From: Ilyonectria destructans | Taxonomy: Eukaryota > Ascomycota > Sordariomycetes > Hypocreales > Nectriaceae | NCBI GenBank assembly: GCA_020740775.1 | Contig: JAHEWK010000003.1 | Location: forward strand, 3,472,001 to 3,536,000 | Direction: 5' to 3' | Length of the DNA: 64,000 nt | In this document: one piece after another, positions 46,101 to 57,809 of the stretch | Numbering within the stretch: the first letter of the stretch is position 1 | Layout of the letters: each line of letters begins with the position of its first letter | Made by a program: the position numbers and the translations under genes | The notes under the pieces: generated by a model | Database searches by the model: none | What the model saw: the letters and a program-made list of their open reading frames with translations, nothing else | Told to the model about the DNA's origin: nothing

Positions 46101-46236
46101 CATCGGCGCGAACGCTCCCCAGAAGCACGTCTGGGTAACGGTTGGATCCCGATGGGGCGATCAGCGACTATCCACGTACGTCGACCCACGTAGGCCGTGG
46201 GAGCTGGGCGAGGACGTCGATCCTGCGAAGCGATGA
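43125..46236 (+). CDS. Polo-like kinase (Cdc5/Plo1 orthologue)
   Basis: Mitotic Ser/Thr kinase that controls spindle assembly, septation and mitotic exit. Exons 43125-43460, 43511-43959, 44012-45656 and 45709-46236 give 985 residues. The kinase domain (about 66-330) has the glycine loop GKGGFAICY, YALKIVK, HRDLKMGN, DFGLA and the activation segment TTLCGTPNYIAPE. A long Ser/Gln/Pro-rich linker (about 470-600) leads to two polo boxes: the first with KWVDYTNKFGLGY (Trp about 628) and the second with DVGCWVFCDGHLQ joined by the last intron to FPDHTKIVID, whose His816 and Lys818 match the phosphopeptide-binding pair of PLK1. Fungal members are longer than animal PLK1 mainly in the linker and N terminus, as here. 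The single family member expected in an ascomycete; intact. Confidence 0.95.
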
Positions 46237-47410
46237 GGCTCGCGGGCTTTTCTAGATGAGAGCGAGGCGTTGTTTTATTCGTTTGTTCTTCTTGCACGGC
46301 CCCATGAGCAAGGGTGCACTTCCATGTAGACAGTGGATTTGCCGCAGCCAGCCGGTATTGCTGGAATATTCTGCACGGCGCTATGAGGGTTATAGGGGCT
46401 TGGGCTACTTACTTTTTATGTTGTTGGTCTTTGGCGAGGCCGTAATGATTATCACGTCACCATTTTGGAGTTGTTTGTGCTATTCGTGCTTGACTCTGGG
46501 TGGCTAGCTAACAGAAGCATATGCAAACCTGTGTCTTTGAGATTTTTCTGTCTGCGGATAAAGTGGGAACATCGAAAATGCTCTGCATTTCGTTCGGGAC
46601 CTGTGACATCCATCTTTGTCAGTTGACAGCCATCTCCTCTGTCAGTGGAGATGGCATCCACCGCATTGATTTCACTTACAACCAGCCCATCCCAACGGGA
46701 CGCACAAGCCTCAGACGACGGGTCTGGCAGTAAGGTTGTTAATAGAGTCGATACGTAACACAAGACTGTTAACTAAGATGGCGTTCAAAATAACCAAGCA
46801 TTGAGAGGATTGTCTCATCGAAATCAGGGCAAGCAGCCTCTATTGAACCCGGTTATAAACTAGCCCACTTGATTGTCTCAGTTGCACACAAATAAGGCAC
46901 ATTATGTCTAATATACGGAGGACCCAGTTGGTTTGTCAACCGTGGTGTCGCTCAAACAGTCATCGAACCGACACGGGCGTCTATGCCACCATGCTTGTGA
47001 CAAACAGACCCATATTCCTGGCTTTAAAGAATATCACTAAAGCTAACCGGAGGGAAAATGTTTGTATCTCACAGCCTTAGGTGCCATTTTGGAAGACAGT
47101 AATCGTGTTAAAACCATGTAACAGTGCGCAAATAGTATTCACGCTTGAGAACAACCAATTATTCTATGTACAAAAGCACTCGTTGAAGAATCGACGCCTT
47201 CCAATGCCTCTCCGACACAACGAGCACGATCACTCCAAGTGATCTCAGCCTCGGGCATACACCCAGATTAGAAAACGAAACAACATCTTAAGAAGCCTCT
47301 CCATATTACATATGCGTTTATGTGTTCGTGTGTGCGGGTGTCCTTATTCAACCCAACTCCCTTGTTTTTGAACCATCATGCCGTGAACCATGCCCCGTGG
47401 CGCCTAATAT
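46237..47410. other. Convergent intergenic region
   Basis: 1.2 kb between the 3' ends of the polo-like kinase and chitin synthase genes. No coding region or RNA gene was recognised. Confidence 0.6.
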
Positions 47411-50400
47411 TCAAGCATCCGAGTAGTACTCCTCATTATACTGATGACCAGGAGGGCTCGTCCAGCTGCCTCCGCCACCGACAACGTTCTCGCGGGAGCC
47501 CCAGTAGCCGTTCTTGGATCGCTTGTCACGCTCGAACTCGGCCCAGCGCTTCATAGTGATCTTACTGCTGTCGAACTCTCCCTCATACTCAAGGCCGGCC
47601 TTCTTTGTCTTTTCTCCAGCCGTCTTTCGGGTGTCACCCCATGAGAAGTCGTCAAACTTCCAGAAGGCATACGTTGGCAGAGCAAAGTTCCAAATCGGTA
47701 GGGCCATCAGGTAGATCAACATCCAAACAATGTAGGACCAAGAGTGAGCGGTGATAACGACAAGAAGACCGGGGAGACCTAGAATGAGAGCCAGGAGAAC
47801 CAAGGGAATGATCTGTGGCGGTGAGTTCACGATTGAAGTCACAACTATATTAGGCGTTAGCAACTCCAACATTCATACAAAGGTGATCAATGTTACTTAC
47901 CAACGTAGATAGTGAAGGCGAGAGCGGCAGGGAGGACAAGGGTACCAACGAGTTCGATGAAGATGACGAACTGCATACTGAAGCAGAAGGTACCACAAAG
48001 ATCGCGGACCAGGACCAGCTCCATAAGATTGTGGATGGTGGAATTAATCCAGCGACGTCGCTGAGAAAGGAGAACCATGAACTTTTCGGGCACCGTCGTT
48101 TTGCACACAGCCTGGGGGACGAAGACCTGCTTTCGCTTGGGGAACGTCCGCAGCATCAGCGTCGTCAAGAATCGATCCTCACCGAGGAGATACAAGTTCT
48201 TCTCGTGCAACGTTTCGACCACATTCTCTGAATAATGCTCGACAATATCGGGATTCGCCAGAATGGGCACCCAATAATTCTGTGCTCCCTTGGGCGCCTT
48301 GATGCGGTACATGCAGAAGCAACCGGGCAAACAGGTGACACCACCGAAGACGGACTCGAAGGACTTGGCAAGGTGGTGAGAGACGAAGTACTCGAACACC
48401 TGGATAGCAGTAACCCAGCTTTCGCGCTTGTTGGCAATCTTCGTCTCACCGCAGAGACCCATGATATCAGGATCCTTAACCATAGCGGAAACCATGTGCG
48501 TCAAACTGTCGGGGAAAACCTTTGTATCGGCATCAACCATGAGAATAATCTCATAGTAATCGGGCGATATTCCAGTAACCTTCCATAGTCCATTGAACAT
48601 TTCGTACTCGAGCTCAGTCATTCGCTCATCAAACATGACCTTCTGGAGGAAGGACATGAGAATGATCTGACTGTCTCGCTTTCCTCGGTTACCGGGCTTA
48701 GACTGGCTGGCCTCGTCGGGAGTTCCGCACTTGACCACAACCATCATGGGCACTCGCTGCTGTCGATCCGTGGGAATCTGAGAGGCAGTACCATAATCGT
48801 AGAAACCGCAGTAAATCTTAGCCATGTTGTGTCGCTTGGAGCCGCTGGCAACGGCGACGTAGGAGAAGGGCTCAACCATGTCAGGCGGGATAGAGTGGTC
48901 CTTCAGCATGCCCAAGCAAACGTCCGGAGTCGAAAACTTCTCTCCCTTGCCCTTGATGATACCATCGCAAATAACAACAATAACCTTGTGGCTGTTCGGG
49001 TAGTCGGTGGTGGCAATCGAGTTCAGGGTTGTTCGAATACCTTCTTCTCCTTCGGAGTAGGCGGTGACCAGGCACATCGTATGAGCCAAGGGGTAACCCC
49101 AAGGCATCCAGTCCGACGGAGGTTGGGGAACAACAGAGTCATGGATGAAACCAGCAGGACCAGGGCCATCCGTAGGGGCTCCGGTAGCATACGGGTCCGA
49201 TCGGAGGAAACTGGCGCGACTGTCGTTGCCTTGCTTGTAAATTGAACCGGGTTGGAGGAGCTGGCTAGAGGCACCTTGGCTGGCCATGGTCGTGGGCACA
49301 CGGCGCTGGGCCGGTGCCCGCTCGGCACCAGCGACAGTCGAGAATCGCGAGGTGGTAGGGAGGAAAGATCCGCGCTTGCTAGTTCGGTCAGATGATCCCG
49401 CAACGGTGCTTCCAATGTCGCCGGGCAATCTGGCGGGAGCTCGGTAGATGTCCTCGGACCAGTCCTCGATCTGGCGGTTGCGCTTTCGGCGATCAGAACT
49501 CTGAGAGGTCTTGGCCGCAGCATATTTACTGGAGATGAACCACTGGAAGATGACGGCCAGGAAGAAACGGGCACCGACAACGGCCAGAATCAAAGCAAGG
49601 GCACAGTACAAAACAACCTTGGAGGCAATGCAGCCAACGGTTTCAGTGTCAACGGAGCCGACCTTGATGATTTCCTCGAAGCACTGAGCAAACTGCTTGT
49701 CATCGGACGACTGGAACATTCGGGTGACGTCGCGGCCGCGGATGGCCTTATTCACATCGGAATCTGTGTCCCTCAGTTCCTTCATGCGATCAGGGATGAC
49801 GACTTGGCTCGTGTTGAACCAGTTCAGGAGATCGAGATCCAAGACGTGTCCGGAGTAGACAATCAAATTTCGCGAGCTGTTCTTAATATCGGCCCAGCTG
49901 AAGTAGACGTCGGCGGAACCGGTCAGGTCGAGGTAGAAGGCGTTTCTCGAGTCTAGAGTGGTGTGACAGGCATACCCAAGGTAGTAGGGAATCGTTGTGT
50001 TGACCTTTGACGAGCCGTCCTGGTTGAAGGTTGTGCAAGGGTAGTACCAGGCAAGATCATCATCGCTGTTGGTCGGAACGTCAGAGCCTTCTGCAAGGGT
50101 GATCAAACCCTTACACTTGCCGTTGACGTTCTGGAACAGAAAGCTACCATCTTGTCCACCGTGCTTTTCGGGAAGATCGTAGAGGACGTTGGCACCCAGT
50201 CCATCGGATCGCAGAGGGATTCCCTCAGCGGCGGGATGGTGGGAAGTCGAAAGATCGTAGGCAACGCCGTGGAAGATCATGTAGCCAGAACCAACCTTGT
50301 TGACGCGTAGTCGCTCGGGAGGAGAACTGCAAACAACCGCAGTGAAGCCGAAGGTCAGGAAACCGACGAAGCCCATCATGAACAGAATGATACTGATCAG

Positions 50401-51135
50401 ACCCATCTTCTCTCTCCAAGCTCGCTGTTGCGCTCGGGTGGGCATGCCGCAGCACTTCATGATGAAACTAGGTGACCAGAAGGTAACGATGGCACAGTAT
50501 ACGTTCCAGAAACTGGGTGGGCGGAGCTTCTCCTCAATCTGCTTGCTCTTATGCTTCGACTTCTTTGTAATCTTGCCCGATTTGGTACGGCTTGGCTTAG
50601 CTCGAGAATTACCACGGGCTCTTCCCTTTTCCTGGTCTCCGCTGACTTGCCGTCGTTGTGAGCCATGAGGCGAGTTTTGGGAAGCATTTTCGTTGAGGTT
50701 GGAGCCGGAGCGTTCTGTCGAGCCTTCCAAGTCCTCGAGGATGGGGTCATTACCAGTCGAGGACGGGAGGACGTTCATGTGAGCGGCATGAGCGGCATGC
50801 TTGTGGTAGTGATAGTTGCGGTGGCCCTCGTCGATTCTGTTCCTCTCGGGTCGAATCAGACTTCTCTTCCGCGAGACAGGCTGGGCGGAGCTGCTACCGT
50901 GCCTCGAGTGGCCCGGAGGGCTGGTTGGTGACAGAGGCATACTCTCTGTATTGGAATTAGGACCGATGGTGTCAGCGAAGGAAGAGGCAGATTTCCCACG
51001 TTGATGTTGTTCTCCTACGGGGTGATACCCACCAGCCTCGACGTCAGCAGGGCGCGATCGCCTCGAGGGGGAGTTCCGGTAGACATTGCGCTGATCGTAT
51101 GTCGGACTCGCGCCCGGCCGTTCGGGGAGAGACAT
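47411..51135 (-). CDS. Class IV chitin synthase (Chs3 type)
   Basis: Polymerises N-acetylglucosamine from UDP-GlcNAc into chitin across the plasma membrane. Exons 51135-47901 and 47844-47411 give 1,222 residues. A basic, Ser-rich cytosolic N terminus (1-205) precedes two transmembrane segments, then a cytochrome-b5-like domain ([13 protein letters not shown]) and another membrane segment near 510-530. The GT2 catalytic domain shows the conserved core: [41 protein letters not shown] and QRRRW (about 1024-1028). A cluster of C-terminal transmembrane helices follows. There is no myosin motor, which separates it from classes V and VII; the domain order fits class IV, the group of yeast Chs3. Yeast Chs3 needs the activator Chs4/Skt5, and a homologue of that protein lies divergently upstream at 60,199. 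All catalytic motifs are intact. Confidence 0.93.
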
Positions 51136-54100
51136 GGCCCTGGAATGTGTGTTAGAGTCAGGGATATCGCGGGAGAAACACGAGGGCGAGGGCAGAGAGA
51201 GCGGAGGGAGACTTCACCCTTTTGTCGACACAAAGAGGCAAAGGGGGCGTCGAGGATGATTCCGATCGAGAATGTGAAGGGACGATTCATGCAAACAACC
51301 ACGCGATGTCGAGCAGCGCCAGGCGACGACAAAGTTGACGAGGATTGAAGCAACAAAACAGACGGGCAAAGGAAAGGTCCGTCGAATGAGGAAATGATGG
51401 TGGAGGGCGACTCACGGGAAGGTTTGTTATGGCTGTTTGGCAGCCCCGAGACAAGATTGCGTTCAGTTGGGAAGATCCCTGTTATGGCAGCTGGGGGAAT
51501 GGGTTTCTCGGGAGACGGGAGTAGCAGCGGGTGGGAAGCGCAACGGTAGCGCCAGGAATGTGCAGTGCACCAACGGGTGAAGAGGACAGAAACCTCAGGG
51601 AGACAAGAGTCCCGCAGAGTTCAGGCTCAGTGAAGCAGCGACACGAGCATCGATCCGCAGAAGCCAGAAGGCACGACGCCGTTGTTTGGGGTAGATGAGA
51701 GACGGGGACTGGGAGATGGGGATGGGGCGTGGGCCAGCTGAGCCGGGTTTTTGCTTGGACAAGGAGAGACAAGCGACGAGCGATGGCCAGCAGAAGCAGC
51801 CGAAGGCGTAGGGGGTGGGCGGCCCTGAATTTTTTCGGCGGGCAGACCCAACACAGGGGCAACGTAAGAGCGGCGAAGAAAGGGCCCCCTAGTCGTGGTT
51901 TGGGCGTGGAAATGACGGGGCAGAGCGAGCGTGGAAAATGCAGGTCGAAAAGCAACAAAACAAGTCGCCGACCGGTATGTAGCGAGAGTGGGAGAGCGGG
52001 TGAGCGAGTGTCTGAGAAGAGAACGGGTGAGTGAGATGGCGAGGTGAAGAGTGGAAGTGAGAGAGCAACCCTTTCCCAGCGCAATCCGAAAGGGTGGGTG
52101 TAGGACTCGGCCTGGGGTCAACAGAAGAAGGGGGGGGAGCCAGTCTGAGGCCCACTAACACACACTGTGTTGCTGCGGCGAACGAACGTGGGATCCTACA
52201 GTGCCAGCCTGGGGGCTCGTGCTGCTCTGCTCTACTTCACGCTGTGCGGCACGGTACTATCCGTGGATGCGCCATGGCGAACGTCGGCCGGGGCGGGCGG
52301 GCCCCAGCTGAGCGCTGGCCCGCTGGGGGGAAGAGCCTGAAAACCTGGAGCGCGATAGCCCGTCATGCGCCGGAGGTTTGCATAAAGCTTGGAAACTGGG
52401 CGGCCACTGTGCACAACCCCTGCGCCGCCGTCTAGCGAGCACGTATTTGGCCGGTTGCCCCAGCACCATGGCTCGAAGTGTGCTAAGGCGATGTTGACCA
52501 GGATTACACAACTTGTACAGCCCAAGTCGCGCGGCGTCGCTCTCCCCGGATATGGCGTCATGACTTGTCGAAGCAGCCCTCCGTCTGGCGTCTCTCTGAA
52601 AGCCGGCTTCTCTCATTGGTCGCTGCCCATCTGTCAGTACACGAGGGATACATCCCCGCCACCAGACACCGCCAGCCAGCTCTAGCCCCCGACTAAATCG
52701 ACAGATTGGGGTCCAGCGAGGAGAGTACGAAGATTCAGGCTCGTACCTTGGTCCTCACGGAAGCGAAGGGGGGATCACACGGCGTCGCATTGCGTTTGGC
52801 CGGTTTTTCCCTGCCATGTCTGCGATGCCTGCGATAATTCCGCGCATAGCGGTCCTCGTGGAGCTCAGTTCTTGCACCGCCCTCCTTGTGCGTTGGACAG
52901 TTCAGCATCTCACGTACCACTCCGCACACCCGGAGAAGACGCAGGGATTCATTTCGTCTAATTATTTCGCTTGTCTGGGGACGGAGCCCATCCCGGCTCC
53001 ACTTCCACTGCCCTGGTTCGCGTTGATGGATCCGAATAAGAAATACTACCAATAATGCAAAACCCTGTCCTGTGTTGTCTAATGTGATGTTGCTTCTTTG
53101 TTGTCCAGTTGTCCTTGACCGTTATATTGTTGTTCCTCTTTTGCCAACTTTTTAACATTCCTCCGGCCAGGGATGGCTTAAAACTCCGGCCAGGGATTAG
53201 GACATCAGAAGGTGCCAATGAACTGGGCAGGACTGCCAAGTGGCCAAGACCCAGTATTCTGGTGTAATTAGGTTGGCCCGTGAACTCCTTCGTAATTGGC
53301 TTTCGGGTCGATCAGTTGGTCGATCAATCGTCGCGCCTCTGTTGTTTTTCTAGTGTTTGTCTGTCCCTGGCTGGAGGCGCATATTTCTTGCTTCACTTTC
53401 CCTCGTCGAAAGAGAAGTGCCAACTCCCCCCTGTAAGCTTCTGAACCCGATCTCTCGGCGAGACTCGCCTCCATCTCTTTCCTCTTCCTCTGGTGGCTCT
53501 CTTCTATTCAATACCCGACCAACTTACTATCTTGATGCTCCCGTCCTTTACATCCCATGTGCTCCACGTCCCTGGCCCTAAACATATCCACCTTCCGTCC
53601 CGAGTACTCGAGCATTTTGAGACATCAATGTAGTCCACCACTCCCAACCCCAAAACGATGGGGTTGAAGGCGACGAGTGTCGCGACGGCGTCTCCCCACG
53701 TGGTCCGGTAACTCATCCTCCCGGCCCTCCGGCTCTTGGCAATTTTATTCAGCCGCTGAGTCTTCTTGTACTTTGTACTTGTGTGGTGTTGGCCAGTACA
53801 TCTTGTGGGATCTCCAGCTGTGAGCTTGACTTCTCATCTCAGTGCCCTTCGCTTGCTACTTGGCTTGATGTTGTCGGTCCGACCTGCGACTGACTACTGC
53901 CGACGACGCCGACAAGTAAATTGTTGTCTCCGGCTCTGCGGGTCTTGCGGTCTCTCTCCCTTTCACCCCTCGTGGTGACTGTATTGTCCAGTACTTTGAA
54001 GTGTTGCAGAGCCAATGCCGTAATTCATGCAAGCTCCATATCCATACCCATTTATGCCGGCTAATCCAGCGACAGTGGTGCTAACGTTTCTTGTTATGTT

Positions 54101-56127
54101 CCACTTGTGGCTTTTCTTTCTGATAACTACTCTTCTTCTTACAGTGTTGACGTATGCTCGCGACTGGACGTTGCAGCTCTCCGCCATCACCCGCGTTTTT
54201 TACTATCGCGAAACGCGCTTCTGGGGTGGGTCTGAATCTAGTCCGACTTCCAGGCATGGCTGCCAGCATGATCCGTATTTGAATAAATAACTAAAAAACA
54301 ACCACAAAAAAAGTGTGTTGAGGCACATGAGCGGTGACTTGTGTAATTTCGGTTGGTTTGGCAGCTTTCTCTTCGAATCATTCGTTCTGTTGTTAATATG
54401 AGCGAAACGTGAAGTCTAAAATTGCTAAATCGGATGTGAACTAATGATGCAATCATCTATTGATTTTCTATCTATACATGAATTCACAATAGAATTACAG
54501 GCAGCACCATACACACAGAACGCAACACGCAGAAGAGAATAAAGAAAGTTGCACACACACTACAACAGGCGTATTTGTCGCACGTGAAGCAGCATACGCA
54601 GGAGATGGGCGTTCTCGAAAATAGTATAGGGTAGGCCAATTGCAACTGATTTCCACACCCAAGTTTCGAAGACAACACACAATCCCCTGCAACGTCAAAT
54701 TCGTCCTTATCCGGACCCCGATCTAGGTTATCGAGCAATGACTATTACGATATTGACAAGTTGCAAACTCGCGCCCGTTAAAATACAGGAACATAGACTC
54801 TGTACCCACAGTCCCAAGTGCATCATCCATCACCCATAAAGACAACTGGATATCCGGCGCTTCCGTCAGAAGCACTTACGAATGTCTACGTCAACCTGCA
54901 CACTACATCGTATCGAGCACACCGTAGAACGGTGACCACTCCCACGAAATCACATATGTGACTTGCGTCACGCACGGTCGTCGTCACCCATCCAGCGGGG
55001 TGGGAGGACAGACACAGATGATGTATGGCGACACGCGATGCCATTGGGAAGCAAGGAAGGTTTAGATACACGTATTCGGCGGCGGAACCTGGGCCGCGGG
55101 GGTTCCTCAAGACCCAAACTGGCATCATCCTGGGCAAAAGGGCTGTTGAGTGGGACTGTCGACGGGCTCGTGGGTGATCCACAAGTGGGCTCAGTCTTGG
55201 AGGGAGGGGTCGGCGAGGTGTCGGGCGTGTTTGGAAAACGTGATCGTGATCGGATGTCTTGCTACGTAGTCCTCTGCGTGCGAGATGCAAAATCCCTGGA
55301 ACTGGATGTTCAGTTGAACGCCCTCGGCAGGAGAATTAGCTCACCGTGGCGGTTGACAATCATCGGTCATGATGAGGTAAACTACGCGGTGGACTATGTA
55401 CATTGTCCGATTTGTAGTAGACTCGACAAGGAGTTCAAGTGGACTCTCGCGGGGGGTTTTCAAGCGCCACATAGTTATCCGTTGGAAACATATTCGGAGA
55501 GGGATGAGCCGTAGGTCATCTCCTGATGTCTCGGATCACAATGGAGTATGGCGAGACGGGATCGAATTGTACAAACGCAGTGTTGAGGAACAGCTGGAGG
55601 ATGACGACGGACAGTGGGGCCGATCAGTGGATCCTGTGGGTGCCGTTGTCAACCGGACCCTGCGGTGTCACGCTGAAGTGGAGGGTTCTGGAGCTGCCAC
55701 AATGTGCAACTTAGAGCCGCAGGCGCCTGTGAGATTTAGGGTTAACAACCTTTCATGAGAGGAGTGTTGAGTAAAGATCAGCGGTGACACTAGCCCCCAA
55801 GATGAGATGCCCACAGGGGATCCATCGGCGGCTATCCGCACTGCGGAGTGGATTTTCCTCCCGCTCAGCCCCGGCGCCGCCACCGTAGGGCTCAATGGCC
55901 GGTGGTGACAGGTCTGGGCTTTGCTGGCCAGCATTGTCTTGGGGGCTGGCCACTATTGCGAACCTTCGTGAGCATTGACGCCAAAACGGGAGTTTCCGCG
56001 GCTGTACTAATTACCACATCCGCGGCGGCGGCGCTGCCATCAACTTTGAATTTGTCGGTCTGCGGGCGAGACCTGGCGTTGTGGCAATACGAGGGGAATC
56101 TGAGCGGGACAATGATTTCTGAAGTGG

Positions 56128-56347
56128 CCGCCGAGACGGTAGCCGCTTTGCCCAGTCTACGACCAACCAGGACCCAGCTGAAGGGCCAAAGCCAGGCCCT
56201 AGCACAAGTCACAGATACTTGCAGGTACATTCGGTGTCCGCCGAGACGGTAGCCGCTTTGCCCAGTCTACGACCAACCAGGACCCAGCTGAAGGGCCAAA
56301 GCCAGGCCCTAGCACAAGTCACAGATACTTGCAGGTACATTCGGTGT
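56128..56347. repeat. Perfect tandem duplication, 2 x 110 bp
   Basis: Unit 1 is 56,128-56,237 and unit 2 is 56,238-56,347. The units start with CCGCCGAGACGG and end with CATTCGGTGT and I found no difference between them; a CCG after the second unit continues the pattern. The period is not a multiple of three and no gene covers it. Confidence 0.95.
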
Positions 56348-57750
56348 CCGCAAACTCTCCGAGAAGCAGAATTGTCGTCCTGTCGCATCCTCCCCATCCC
56401 TGTCCGGCAGCGCTTAATAACTACCTAACTTAGACCTGTTGATTTATACATAGATGGATGGACTTTAGTTAAAGTTGGGGCCAGAACAGTAAGACTTGAC
56501 TGCAACATTAAATGCAACCAGTAATATTCCAGAGCCGTCATGTTTACTGATGATATGCATTGCAATGGCGTACGCAACGCGTGGCTTTGATGCTGATGTG
56601 TTGTTTTGTGCCACCTATTATAGAGCCTTTCACTGATGGGCCGATGGCCACCTGGAGAGGTATGACAGCAGCTAGGCAGTGGCACATGGATGCTTCCATG
56701 CGCACATTCCTATTGTCCGAACAATGGCAGATGAGCATTGAAGGTCCAGGAGCTGATACATGATCCAGCTTTAACGCTAGGGACGGATTGATCGCAACCA
56801 GCGTTTGCTGCAAATGAGGCCCACCGGGTCGAATTGGCCCGAGAACAGGACGAAACTCGCAGAGCATTACCAACTGGGGGCCACTGGACCGTGTCTAACA
56901 TCGGAGCTCCGGTTCGTGCCCACAGCAAGGCGGGCCCAAGAGCCAGCGTGCGGCGCAAGTCTGAAGGAAGAGAAGCACAAAGTTCAGGCTCATAGCCAAT
57001 TGAGGGGGACGGTGGAGGCATGGCTCCAACTTTGATATTCAGCCCTCTGAGGGGCTGGCATTGGGGGCTTGGTTCCCGTGGCATCCTCCTCTTAAGCAAG
57101 GAAGTAATTAACCCACCTTGGAGGTACTGACGCGGCGCCTTCAATTGAGTAAACCGATGTTTGGCGATTCGTGTATCTGTAACCAGCAGACAAGATGGAA
57201 TCATGGCGGGGAGCCATACGGTCAGGGCCCACAGTCGAGGGATGAACACGGTGCCGACCAAATCTAGGAAGCTATGCGACGCTATCCCTGCCTGATTTAG
57301 GCCGTACCTACCATGCGCCAGTTAGCTTGGACGATTTCGAGGCCTGCAGGCAGGGCCCAGAAGCAATTGTACAGTAGCTTGAGGCCAGGGGGCAGTTTTA
57401 GGTGAGGCTTTCTGGAGTCTGGAGGAGCGGCATGGCGTCTGGGTCAGCCCTGCTGAGGGACCGGGGGGCCAGGGGCGTCGGATGTGGGCTGCGAGATGGT
57501 GATGACGGGTGAGAGCCGCGCGCGAGCGAGGAAGAGGAGAAGGTAATGGTGAGCCTCATCGCTAAACTCCGTATTGATAAGAAATGTTTCGTACCCGACG
57601 TCACTGGATACGAGGGGTCGGTCCGTTCAATTCGGGGGATCTGCGGGGGCGACTTACAATCGCTGTTATACGACAACCGGTGGGGGGAGGGAAACACATG
57701 ACACTGACACGGAGCAATGCCATGGAAAACAACAGCGACAAGACAATCGA

Positions 57751-57809
57751 CAGCACAGCACAGCACAGCACAGCGCAGCACAGCGCAGCACAGCACAGCA
57801 CGGCGCAGC
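57751..57809. repeat. CAGCA pentanucleotide microsatellite
   Basis: About twelve copies of CAGCA, some changed to CAGCG or CGGCG, in a row. Non-coding as far as can be seen; short open frames here read as Ser/Thr/Gln/His repeats. Confidence 0.9.

Noticed and set aside
54963..55514. 183-codon plus-strand frame
   Set aside because: No homology, no hydrophobic or motif pattern, and no matching splice-joined continuation.
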